Below the pieces are notes generated by a model, which had not been told where the DNA came from, searched no databases, and saw nothing but the letters and a program-made list of their open reading frames with translations. From JALHVH01 sp963773685 (GTDB lineage Bacteria; Acidobacteriota; Aminicenantia; Aminicenantales; Saccharicenantaceae), in contig CAVZBY010000012.1 of NCBI GenBank assembly GCA_963773685.1, positions 1-20,737 of the forward strand: DNA of 20,737 nt, given 5' to 3'. Positions 7,305-13,755 of the stretch are shown here, in pieces (the first letter of the stretch is position 1; each line of letters starts with the position of its first letter). Position numbers and translations under genes: made by a program.

Positions 7305-8606
7305 ATGAAAAGAATGGCCGTCGGTCTTTTGCTGCTCGTCTGTGCTTTCGCGCTCGCGACGGCCCAAACGATCCAGGTCACCGCGCCCAAGGGGGGCGAG
7401 TCCTGGACTCTCGGAACCTCAAAGGTCATCACGTGGACCGCCAAGAACTTTCCGGCGGGCACAAAAGCGCGGCTCGTCCTGCTCCTCAACGGGGCCAAGG
7501 TCGGCGACATCGCCGTCAGCGTCCCCATCGCCCAGGGATCATGGAAGTGGGCCAAGGCGGGATATTACGTCGGAGGGACTGCCGCGGCGGGGAGCGGGTA
7601 TGCGGTCAGGGTCCGGGATATGAACAACCAGTACCCGGGAGCGAAGAGCCCGACGACCTTCACCCTGGCTTCCCTTTCAACCGTCAACACGAGGGCCATG
7701 CTGAGGAGCCCGGCTGTCGCCGAGGGCATGGTCAGAGCTCTCAACACGATCCCTGTCTCGAGCCCGGGCCAAGGCCAGGCGTTCGAGCCGGGAACGATGT
7801 TCTTCGTTGTCTGGGACAAGTCCCAGATCGCCGCCTATCCGCAGGTCGCCGTGGACGTTTTCACTCCGGACAAGAAAACGAAGGTCGGGCCGATCAGTCC
7901 CGCGTCCAGCTCGCTCGAGGCCAACACGGGAAAGTACGATGCCATCGTCTTCAATGACCGTTTCGAATGGGGCAAGGATTACGCCGTCCGCGTCGCTACC
8001 CCCGACGAGAAGTACGTCGGCTGGAGCGGGGTTTTCCACATCACGCCGCTGACGGCGGTCGCGGAAACCCAGACGTTCACCGGAGCCTACAGCCTCGGCT
8101 TCTCAAAGAGCGACAAGTCGTGGTACTGGGGTTGCCCGGATATGCAGGGAGAGGCCATCGATAAGCCCCCGACGGGATTCTATTTCGTGGGCTGGGAGAA
8201 TTGGTACGATGATCCCACCGGGCCCTGCTGGTTGTACCGAGGGAGCGTCTACCGGACGGTCGTCGATCCGCCGGGCATCTACCAGGGCTTCAAGGTCACG
8301 AAGGCCGTACTCCGTTTCGCCGTCACCCAGGGAACGAAGCAGCCGCTCTACGTCCTGCGGCGCGACGCCCCCGGCGATACGTTGAGCGTCCCGGCCACGA
8401 CGGTAGCGACCGTTGCCAGCTGGGGGTTCGGCTCGACCATCGAGGTCGATGTCACGGCCGTGGTCCAAGCCTGGTGCACGGGACAGGCCCCGAATCGCGG
8501 CCTGATCATCCGCGGAGGGGACGAAAGCTTCGGGCACGACAACGCCAAGGCCCGTTGCACGATCACGCCTCCTGAGCTCATCATCACGCAGACCGTTTAT
8601 AAATAA
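7305..8606 (+). CDS. Secreted Kre9/KNH-like protein with DNRLRE-like C-terminal domain, copy 1
   Basis: This 433-residue protein has a signal peptide (residues 1 to about 20, ending ALATAQ). A Kre9/KNH-type beta-sandwich follows at about 22-120 (IQVTAPKGGESWTLGTSKVI and TWTAKNF; in eukaryotes this Ser/Thr-rich GPI-protein domain is linked to cell-wall assembly). A second related module lies at about 150-255 (IPVSSP, FFVVWDK, YAVRVATPDEKYVGWSG). The C-terminal part (about 262-433) resembles DNRLRE domains, with KAVLRFAVTQG and VDVTAVVQAWCTGQAPNRGLIIRG. It is probably a surface or secreted adhesion/matrix protein (inference). No anchor, sorting signal or catalytic motif is seen. ATG 7305 follows GAGGGG and opens directly into the signal peptide. 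The downstream copy has exactly the same length, so this is a tandem duplication. Confidence 0.85.
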   Translation: MKRMAVGLLLLVCAFALATAQTIQVTAPKGGESWTLGTSKVITWTAKNFPAGTKARLVLLLNGAKVGDIAVSVPIAQGSWKWAKAGYYVGGTAAAGSGYAVRVRDMNNQYPGAKSPTTFTLASLSTVNTRAMLRSPAVAEGMVRALNTIPVSSPGQGQAFEPGTMFFVVWDKSQIAAYPQVAVDVFTPDKKTKVGPISPASSSLEANTGKYDAIVFNDRFEWGKDYAVRVATPDEKYVGWSGVFHITPLTAVAETQTFTGAYSLGFSKSDKSWYWGCPDMQGEAIDKPPTGFYFVGWENWYDDPTGPCWLYRGSVYRTVVDPPGIYQGFKVTKAVLRFAVTQGTKQPLYVLRRDAPGDTLSVPATTVATVASWGFGSTIEVDVTAVVQAWCTGQAPNRGLIIRGGDESFGHDNAKARCTITPPELIITQTVYK

Positions 8607-8757
8607 GGAGCGCGAAAAAAGGGGGCCCCGCAGGTCCCGGCCCGCGGTCGGCAATGGATCGTTCCTGCCGCATAAAAAGAGGGCCCTGAAGGGCTCGGCT
8701 CTCGGAGCCCACGGCCTTGAGCCCGGCGGGGTCCTGGACGGCGACGGGGGAGAATAC
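8607..8757. other. Intergenic spacer with GC-rich hairpins next to A-tracts
   Basis: The spacer has A6 then a GGGGGCCCC run with GGTCCC partners (8615-8638), CGGCA/TGCCG (8649-8670), and A5 followed by GAGGGCCC-TGAA-GGGCTC (about 8673-8696). Read on the minus strand, the first and last look like intrinsic terminators (hairpin then T-run), although no minus-strand gene ends here. They may serve as weak bidirectional ends for the copy 1 transcript. No coding potential is seen. Confidence 0.35.
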
Positions 8758-8786
8758 TTGTCTTTAGCTTGACTGAGTGAGATACT
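8758..8786 (+). promoter_or_regulatory. Promoter of the second KNH/DNRLRE protein gene
   Basis: TTGTCT (8758-8763), a 17-base spacer and GATACT (8781-8786) precede a leader that copies the one before 7305. The region from the -10 to the start codon is conserved between the copies, so the duplication carried its own -10 and ribosome site. Confidence 0.5.
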
Positions 8787-8829
8787 GGCCACAAGGGATA
8801 TCCTGAAAGCCCGGGAAGAGGGGATTCAA

Positions 8830-10131
8830 ATGAAAAGAACTGCCGTCGGTCTTTTGCTGATCCTTTGTGTTTTCGCGTTCGCATCGGCCCAGCATATCGA
8901 GGTCACCTCGCCCAAGGGCGGGGAGATCTGGATGTTGGGAAGCTCGAAGGTCATCACCTGGACCGCCAAGAATTTTCCGGCGGGCACCCTGGCCCGGCTG
9001 ACCTTGCTCCTCAACGGGGCCAAGGTCGGGGATATCGCCGTCAAGATCCCTATCACCCAGGGGAGCTGGACCTGGGCCAAGGCCGGGGATCACCTCGGAG
9101 GGACGGCGGCCGCGGGGAAAGGGTATGCGGTCAGGGTCCGGGACATGAATGGCGCCTACCAGGGCGCCAAAAGCCCCGCGACCTTCATCCTCGACTCGCT
9201 TGCGGCCATCGATAAGACCGCGTTGGTTGTGAACCCGACTATCGTCGGGCGCGTCCTCGGGGCCGTCAATGCCATCCCGGTCACGAGCCCCGCCCAGGGC
9301 CTGGCCATGAAGCCGGGAACGGAGTTCTTCGTAATCTGGGACAAATCCAAGATCGCCGCCTATTCCCAGGTCGCCCTGGACGTTTTCACACCCGACAAGA
9401 AGACGAAGGTCGGGCCGATCGGTACCGCGCCCAGCTCGCTGAGGGACAACACCGGGAAGTACGAGGCCATCGTTTTCAACGCGCGCTACGAATGGGGCAA
9501 GGATTACGCCATCCGCGTCGCTACTCCCGACGAGAAATTCATCGGCTGGAGCGGCGCGTTCAACGTCACGCCTCTCCAGGAAGTCCCCGAGACCGAGACG
9601 TTCACCGGCTCCCATAGTGTGGCCTACCTCGGGACCGGCCAGTCGGATTGGTTGGGATGCCTGAACACGTTGGGACAGGGCGCGAACATGCCTCCCGTCG
9701 GTTTCCGGGCGGTGGGCTGGGAGAACTCCAATGACGACCCGACGGGACCTTGCTGGACCTACGTCGGGCACGTGTACCGGACGATCGTCGACCCGTCGGG
9801 TATCTACCAGGGCGCCAAGGTCACGAAGGCCTTGCTCCGTTTCGCCGTCACCCAGGGAGCGAAGCAGACGCTCTATGTCCAGCGGCGCGACGCCCCGGGC
9901 GACGCGTTCAGTGTCGCGGCCACGACGGTGGCGACCATCGGCGCCTGGGAGTTCGGCCACACCAACGAGGTCGATGTCACGGCGGTCGTCCAGGCGTGGT
10001 GCACCGGGCAGAGCCCGAACTATGGCCTCATCATCAGGGGCGGCAACGAGAATTACGACCACAACAACGTCAAGGCCCGCTGCCTCATCACACCGCCGGA
10101 GATCGTGGTCACGAAGATCGTCTACAAATAG
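8830..10131 (+). CDS. Secreted Kre9/KNH-like protein with DNRLRE-like C-terminal domain, copy 2
   Basis: This is a 433-residue paralogue of the protein at 7305, the same length and clearly homologous from end to end with no obvious gap. It has a signal peptide ending near ASAQ, then IEVTSPKGGEIWMLGSSKVI and TWTAKNF, then FFVIWDKSKIAAY and YAIRVATPDEKFIGWSG, and a C-terminal VDVTAVVQAWCTGQSPNYGLIIRG. The domain linker at about 262-300 is the least conserved part (SVAYLGTGQSDWLGC here against SLGFSKSDKSWYWGC). Conserved Cys in that linker (WGCP, LGCL), GPCW and AWCTGQ could form disulfides in the exported protein. ATG 8830 has the same GAGGGG ribosome site as copy 1. The role is probably as a surface or matrix component, unproven. 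Confidence 0.85.
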   Translation: MKRTAVGLLLILCVFAFASAQHIEVTSPKGGEIWMLGSSKVITWTAKNFPAGTLARLTLLLNGAKVGDIAVKIPITQGSWTWAKAGDHLGGTAAAGKGYAVRVRDMNGAYQGAKSPATFILDSLAAIDKTALVVNPTIVGRVLGAVNAIPVTSPAQGLAMKPGTEFFVIWDKSKIAAYSQVALDVFTPDKKTKVGPIGTAPSSLRDNTGKYEAIVFNARYEWGKDYAIRVATPDEKFIGWSGAFNVTPLQEVPETETFTGSHSVAYLGTGQSDWLGCLNTLGQGANMPPVGFRAVGWENSNDDPTGPCWTYVGHVYRTIVDPSGIYQGAKVTKALLRFAVTQGAKQTLYVQRRDAPGDAFSVAATTVATIGAWEFGHTNEVDVTAVVQAWCTGQSPNYGLIIRGGNENYDHNNVKARCLITPPEIVVTKIVYK

Positions 10132-10218
10132 CAGCCCGGGCTGAAAAAGGGTTCTTCTCCCAATTCCGGGGATCCGTCCCCGCGGATATCCGGATAAGCG
10201 CGTTTCTTTTTGTGCCGA

Positions 10219-10306
10219 CGGCGACACGTCCAAGCCCATCGTATTCTTGTCTCCCCCTACCCCCTCCTTGATACGGAGGGGGGCCCGGAAAAGGTCCGTG
10301 TCGCCG
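10219..10306. other. Nested stem-loop inside the inverted-repeat element
   Basis: CGGCGACACG (10219-10228) pairs perfectly with CGTGTCGCCG (10297-10306) and encloses a second hairpin, CCCCCTCC (10260-10267) with GGAGGGGG (10275-10282) over a 7-base TTGATAC loop. The nesting gives a stem with an internal arm, which resembles a folded RNA domain more than chance GC-rich sequence. Confidence 0.5.
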
Positions 10307-10440
10307 GCAGAGGAGCGCAGGGGTGATGCCTGGAGGAGGTCGTCCGGGGGCGGAGGGCGTTCCCCTTCACGGCAAAGTGCTGGGCTAAAAGCGTATCCAG
10401 GGCGAGGGGGTCCGCCCCGTAAACCCCAGTCGGGAAGGGG

Positions 10441-10482
10441 CCCCATCGCTCTTGCGATGGGGGAACCTGCCTGCAGGTTCCC
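10441..10482. other. Two abutting strong hairpins inside the inverted-repeat element
   Basis: CCCCATCGC (10441-10449) pairs with GCGATGGGG (10454-10462) over a TCTT loop. GGGAACCTGC (10461-10470) pairs with GCAGGTTCCC (10473-10482). The two share two G residues, so they would compete at the junction or stack. Neither has a following T-run on either strand. Confidence 0.5.
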
Positions 10483-10597
10483 GGGTCTGGGGTCAAGGGG
10501 CGGCCTCCGAACCCCGGGACGCGCACCCCGAGCCGGGAATTCCTCCAGGCACAAAAAGAACCGAAACATACGATCTCCCGGAATTGGGAGAAGAACC

Positions 10598-10623
10598 AAA
10601 AAAAGGGGGCCCGAAGGGCCCCC
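10598..10623 (-). terminator. Intrinsic terminator of the MFS-epimerase operon
   Basis: On the minus strand, GGGGGCCC (10616-10623 read in reverse) pairs with GGGCCCCC over a TTC loop, an 8-bp all-GC stem, and is followed directly by seven T residues (10604-10598). It lies 26 bp past the stop at 10650. The T-run abuts the right terminal repeat of the 448-bp element. Confidence 0.9.
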
Positions 10624-10649
10624 TCATCTGTTGGCTATCGAATCGCGTC

Positions 10650-11864
10650 TCAGAGCTTCGCCATCTTCTCGAGGAACGCCGGATCGACGTCGACGCCGAG
10701 GCCGGGCGTTTCCGGAAGGGTGAGCACGCCGCCCTTGACGGTCATGCCGCCGATGACCGGGTCGACCACGTGATCCGCGTTCCCGTCGAGGTCGGCATAG
10801 ACGATGTTCTTCTGGGACGCGACGACGTGAGCGGCGGCCGTCAGCGCGATCTTGGAATCCAGCATGCAGCCGACCATGCAGCGGATGTTGGCCGCGTCGG
10901 CGATGTGGGCGATCCGGACGGAGTTCAGGATGCCGCCGGACTTCATCAGCTTGATGTTGAAGGTGTCGCAGGCGTCGGCGCGGATGAGCTTGACGGCATC
11001 GGCCGGGAGGAAGAGGGCTTCGTCGGCCATGATCGGGATGGGGCTCTCCGACCGGACGATCTTGAGCCCGGCGATATCCCAGGCTACGACAGGCTGTTCG
11101 ACGAGCTGGACCTTGAAGGGTTCCATACGCTTGAGGGCGTAGATGGCGTTGGGAACGGACCAGCCCTGGTTGGCGTCGATCCGGAGGCGGATGTCGGGCC
11201 CGATGGCCTCGCGGATGGCCTGGATGCGGGCCGTATCCTCGTCGGGGTCCAGGCCGACCTTGGCCTTGATGTTCTTGTAGCCGTTGGCGACATGCTTCTT
11301 CGCCTCGGACGCCATGGTCCCGGGCGTGTCGATGCCCACGGTGATATCCGTCTCGAAGGTCGTCTTGTCCCCGCCGAGGAGCCTGAAGACCGGCAGGCCG
11401 GCGGCCTTGCCCAGGATGTCGAATAAGGCCATATCATAGGCCGCGACGACGCTGGGATTCGAATGGGCCATGGGGCCCATCTCGGCCACGAGGCTTTCGA
11501 TGGCCAGAGGGTTCCGGCCGATGAGCATCTCGCGGATGCTCTTGGCCATGCTCAGGTTCGTGTCCTGGGTCTCCCCGGTGATGGGCGGGAAGGGACAGGC
11601 CTCGCCGAACCCGACCAGTCCGCTGTCGGTGTGGACCTTGACGAGGACATCGTTGGCCGCGTTCAGGGTCCCCAGGGAAATTCGGAAGGGAGCCGTCAGC
11701 TGGATGTCGAACTTGAAGATCTCGATGGCCTTGATCTTCATCGTCCCGGCGGCGGCGCGGGCCGTCTCGGCCTTTTCCGCGGCCAGGGCGTTCCTGCCGA
11801 AGAGGCCGGCCGAGGCGGCGCCGAGGCCGAACATCTTCAGAAAATCTTTTCTCGTTACACCCAT
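10650..11864 (-). CDS. Enolase-superfamily epimerase, L-Ala-D/L-Glu (dipeptide) epimerase-like, with Tat-like leader
   Basis: This 404-residue protein has an N-terminal capping domain (about 42-160) and a barrel of the mandelate racemase/muconate lactonizing type. The acid/base lysine pair is KAK (K200, K202), with a second lysine in NIKLMKSGG (K305 or K308). Metal ligands are D230 (RIDANQGW), E256 (VEQPV) and D281 (MADEAL). DLD at 358-360 matches the DxD that binds the dipeptide amino end in Ala-Glu epimerases. That family helps degrade murein peptides. The first 30 residues (TRKDFLKMFGLGAASAGLF, then Ala-rich to ALAAE) resemble a Tat leader with RK instead of RR, unusual for a normally cytoplasmic enzyme. 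ATG 11864 follows GAGGAG. A terminator follows the gene, and an MFS gene lies 74 bp upstream on the same strand. Confidence 0.88.
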   Translation of the reverse strand: MGVTRKDFLKMFGLGAASAGLFGRNALAAEKAETARAAAGTMKIKAIEIFKFDIQLTAPFRISLGTLNAANDVLVKVHTDSGLVGFGEACPFPPITGETQDTNLSMAKSIREMLIGRNPLAIESLVAEMGPMAHSNPSVVAAYDMALFDILGKAAGLPVFRLLGGDKTTFETDITVGIDTPGTMASEAKKHVANGYKNIKAKVGLDPDEDTARIQAIREAIGPDIRLRIDANQGWSVPNAIYALKRMEPFKVQLVEQPVVAWDIAGLKIVRSESPIPIMADEALFLPADAVKLIRADACDTFNIKLMKSGGILNSVRIAHIADAANIRCMVGCMLDSKIALTAAAHVVASQKNIVYADLDGNADHVVDPVIGGMTVKGGVLTLPETPGLGVDVDPAFLEKMAKL

Positions 11865-11938
11865 TGAATATCTCCTCTCGAAGGATAATAGCCTTTCGAT
11901 TGTATGGGAAAGCCGGCGGCGGCGCAACCGAGGCTCCG

Positions 11939-13351
11939 CTACCCGTCGGCCTTGGGGCGCCTCCCGTTTCTGTTCCCCCGGGCCAGCGACGCGAAGACGC
12001 CGAGGACGCAGAGAGCGCCGAATACCGCGAAGGCGGTCCGGGCGCTCTTCAGGAAGAGGGGGAGGTTCGCGGGGCCGATCCGGACGTTGCCGACGAAGAC
12101 GGCGATGATGAGGACCGAGATGCCCAGGCTGAGCATCTGCCCCGTGAGGCGCATGGTCCCCAACGTGGAGGAGGCCACTCCATAAGCCCGCCGCTCGACC
12201 GAGCACATCACCGCGTTCGTGTTCGGCGAGGAGAACAGGGCGAACCCGAATCCCAGGCCGAGGAGGGCGGCCGTGATGAAGCCGACGGGCGTCGCGGGCC
12301 CCAGGAAAACGAGAGCGAAAAGGCCCGCGCTCGAAATGGCCATCCCGACCGAGGCCACGATGCGGGGCTCGATCCGGTCGGAGGCCTTTCCGGCGAGGGG
12401 AGAGAACAGGGCCATGACCACCGGCTGGGCGACAAGGACGAGCCCGGCCTTCTGGGGCGGAAGGCCCTTGACGTACTGGAGGTAGAGGCTCAGGAGGAAG
12501 GCAACGGCCGATGTCGCGCTGTAATTGATGAGGGCGGCGGCGTTGGAAAAGGCGAAGACGCGGTTCGCCCGGAAGAGGCGGACGTCCAGAACGGGAGCGG
12601 ACACCCGCTTCTCCCAGAGGATGAAGGCCCCGAGAAGGGCCAGGCCCGCGGCGACGAGGCCGCCCCCGAAGAGCGAAGGGAGCCGGGAGAAGCCGTACAT
12701 GAGCGCCGCCAGACCCAGGCCGAAGATGCCGGAGCCGAACGCGTCGAATCTCTCGCCCTTCGCCTCGTCCCATTCTCCGCGGAGACGGACGAGGGTCAGG
12801 ACGACTCCGGCCAGCCCGACCGGGACCACGGCATAGAAAACGCTCCGCCAGCCGAATCGGTGGACCAGGAACCCGCCGACGACGGGCCCCAGGGAAAGAC
12901 CCAGGTATACAGCCGCCGTGCTGATCCCAATAGCCTTTCCCCGCTCGCCCAGCGGATACACGCAGGTCAGAATGGCCATACTCGTGCCGAAGATCATGGC
13001 ACCGCCCAGCCCCTGCAGGGCCCGGGATGCGAGGAGGGCCGCGGCGGACGGGGCCGCCGCCGCGAGGACGGATGCGACGGTGAAGAGCGAGACGCCCAGG
13101 AGGAAGATCTTCTTCCGGCCGCGGATATCGGCCAACCGGCCGAGCGGGACCAGGAAGATCGCGGCGGCGAGCAGGTAAGCCGTCGCCACCCAGCTCAGAG
13201 TCACGGCTTTCAGGGAGAATTCGGCCGCGATGGCCGGCAGGGCGACGTTGACGGCCGAGCCCATGAACGGCGTCAGGAACCCCGCCAGGACGGACACGGC
13301 GAGCGCGGTGCGCTTGAGATCGCGGTCGCAATTCATCGGGGTATCGGCCAT
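11939..13351 (-). CDS. MFS transporter, DHA2 (EmrB/QacA-like) drug:H+ antiporter type
   Basis: This 470-residue protein has about 14 predicted membrane helices, typical of the DHA2 branch. Motif A is GRLADIRGRKKIF in loop 2-3. VNVALPAIAAEF in helix 1 and WVATAYLLAAAIF in helix 2 match EmrB-like proteins, as does the motif C-like GLSLGPVVGGFL in helix 5. The inner-membrane protein probably exports small molecules with proton exchange; the substrate is unknown. ATG 13351 is chosen because a promoter lies 20 bases upstream; the ribosome site is weak, and ATG 13336 is a less likely alternative. Its stop is 74 bp before the epimerase start on the same strand with no terminator between, so the two are probably co-transcribed. 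A link to peptide or murein-fragment export is only inferred from that pairing. Confidence 0.88.
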   Translation of the reverse strand: MADTPMNCDRDLKRTALAVSVLAGFLTPFMGSAVNVALPAIAAEFSLKAVTLSWVATAYLLAAAIFLVPLGRLADIRGRKKIFLLGVSLFTVASVLAAAAPSAAALLASRALQGLGGAMIFGTSMAILTCVYPLGERGKAIGISTAAVYLGLSLGPVVGGFLVHRFGWRSVFYAVVPVGLAGVVLTLVRLRGEWDEAKGERFDAFGSGIFGLGLAALMYGFSRLPSLFGGGLVAAGLALLGAFILWEKRVSAPVLDVRLFRANRVFAFSNAAALINYSATSAVAFLLSLYLQYVKGLPPQKAGLVLVAQPVVMALFSPLAGKASDRIEPRIVASVGMAISSAGLFALVFLGPATPVGFITAALLGLGFGFALFSSPNTNAVMCSVERRAYGVASSTLGTMRLTGQMLSLGISVLIIAVFVGNVRIGPANLPLFLKSARTAFAVFGALCVLGVFASLARGNRNGRRPKADG

Positions 13352-13371
13352 AAGCGTCTCGCCAGCAGTTC

Positions 13372-13400
13372 ATTATACATGTCTGAAGGGACGCGTCCAA
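13372..13400 (-). promoter_or_regulatory. Promoter of the MFS-epimerase operon
   Basis: On the minus strand, TTGGAC (13395-13400), a 17-base spacer and a perfect TATAAT (13372-13377) lie 20 bases before ATG 13351. The predicted leader is only about a dozen bases. Confidence 0.55.
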
Positions 13401-13506
13401 AAAGCTTCAAGAGATCTTCTCTGGATTCCGGCGGCCCTCGCCCGACGGCCTTCTTCGCCCGCGTCCCTCTTCTCGCCGAGCGGGCTCCGAGCCTCGGAGC
13501 CCTGCC

Positions 13507-13704
13507 CTGTCCATTTCCGACGTCAGGCTGAAGGCCGACGACGACGGCTTCGTGATTACGTTCGGCTACAAGAACTCCGGAACCGGCCCTCTGCCCAAGA
13601 GCTCCGAGATGCCGGTGAAGCCCGACTATCGGGTGCTCATCGATAACCGGGAGATCTCCCAGGGCAGTCTCATCTTTCCCGCATTGGCCGTCCGCCCTCT
13701 ATAA
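13507..13704 (+). pseudogene. Remnant of a surface or beta-sandwich protein gene, no start codon
   Basis: Between the divergent MFS and nrdJ genes one frame reads as a plausible protein segment, LSISDVRLKADDDGFVITF, then GYKNSGTGPLP, then KPDYRVLIDNREISQGSL and IFPA, ending at TAA 13702-13704. The pattern (alternating hydrophobics, YKNSGTG, DYRVLIDN) resembles CARDB-like extracellular beta-sandwich repeats. There is no ATG at its beginning and no ribosome site; the frame is open from 13387 but the upstream residues look random. It ends abruptly where such a domain would continue. It is probably a decayed or deleted fragment. The stop lies within the A/T-rich repeats of the nrdJ promoter. The family assignment is tentative. 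Confidence 0.4.
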
Positions 13705-13729
13705 ATCCTATATAAATACTATATAATAG
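13699..13729 (+). promoter_or_regulatory. nrdJ promoter region with three phased CTATA repeats
   Basis: CTATAAATC (13699-13707), CTATATAAATA (13708-13718) and CTATATAATAG (13719-13729) are imperfect direct repeats at roughly 9-11 bp spacing. The last contains TATAAT (13722-13727), the likely -10; no good -35 is seen 17 bases upstream. The repeats may be regulator binding sites. NrdR boxes also have an A/T-rich CTATAT-like core, but the match is not close enough to name. Confidence 0.45.
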
Positions 13730-13755
13730 GGTCATTCCCAAAGAAGGAGTCAGAT

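Larger units (their letters stand above)
10150..10597. mobile_element. Non-coding element with perfect 21-bp terminal inverted repeats (MITE-like or foldback RNA)
   Basis: Bases 10150-10170 (beginning GGTTCTTCTCCCAATT) are the exact reverse complement of 10577-10597 (ending AATTGGGAGAAGAACC). A second inverted pair lies inside, TTCTTTTTGTGCC (10204-10216) with GGCACAAAAAGAA (10548-10560), so both ends fold together over at least 50 bases. Further hairpins fill the interior. The short open frames inside have low-complexity Pro/Arg/Gly translations and are not credible genes. Possible A-rich flanking repeats are AAAAAG (10144-10149) and AAAAAAAG (10598-10605), but these are too simple to prove target duplication. 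No transposase is present. It could be a non-autonomous transposable element or a structured RNA closed by long-range pairing. Confidence 0.55.

Noticed and set aside
8764..10599. Long minus-strand open frame across the second KNH gene and the inverted-repeat element
   Set aside because: It is a shadow of the plus-strand gene joined to non-coding sequence; no recognisable domain.
10247..10723. Possible small protein genes inside the inverted-repeat element on both strands
   Set aside because: Translations are Arg/Pro/Gly-rich, lack ribosome sites and run across hairpins; RNA or DNA structure explains the region better.
11865..13400. Upstream extension of the epimerase frame to over 900 codons
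   Set aside because: The extra part is antisense-frame noise within the MFS gene. ATG 11864 has a good ribosome site and opens a Tat-like leader.
13705..13755. Cobalamin riboswitch before the B12-dependent reductase
   Set aside because: Only about 30-50 bases separate promoter and start; there is no room for the aptamer and no B12-box-like sequence.
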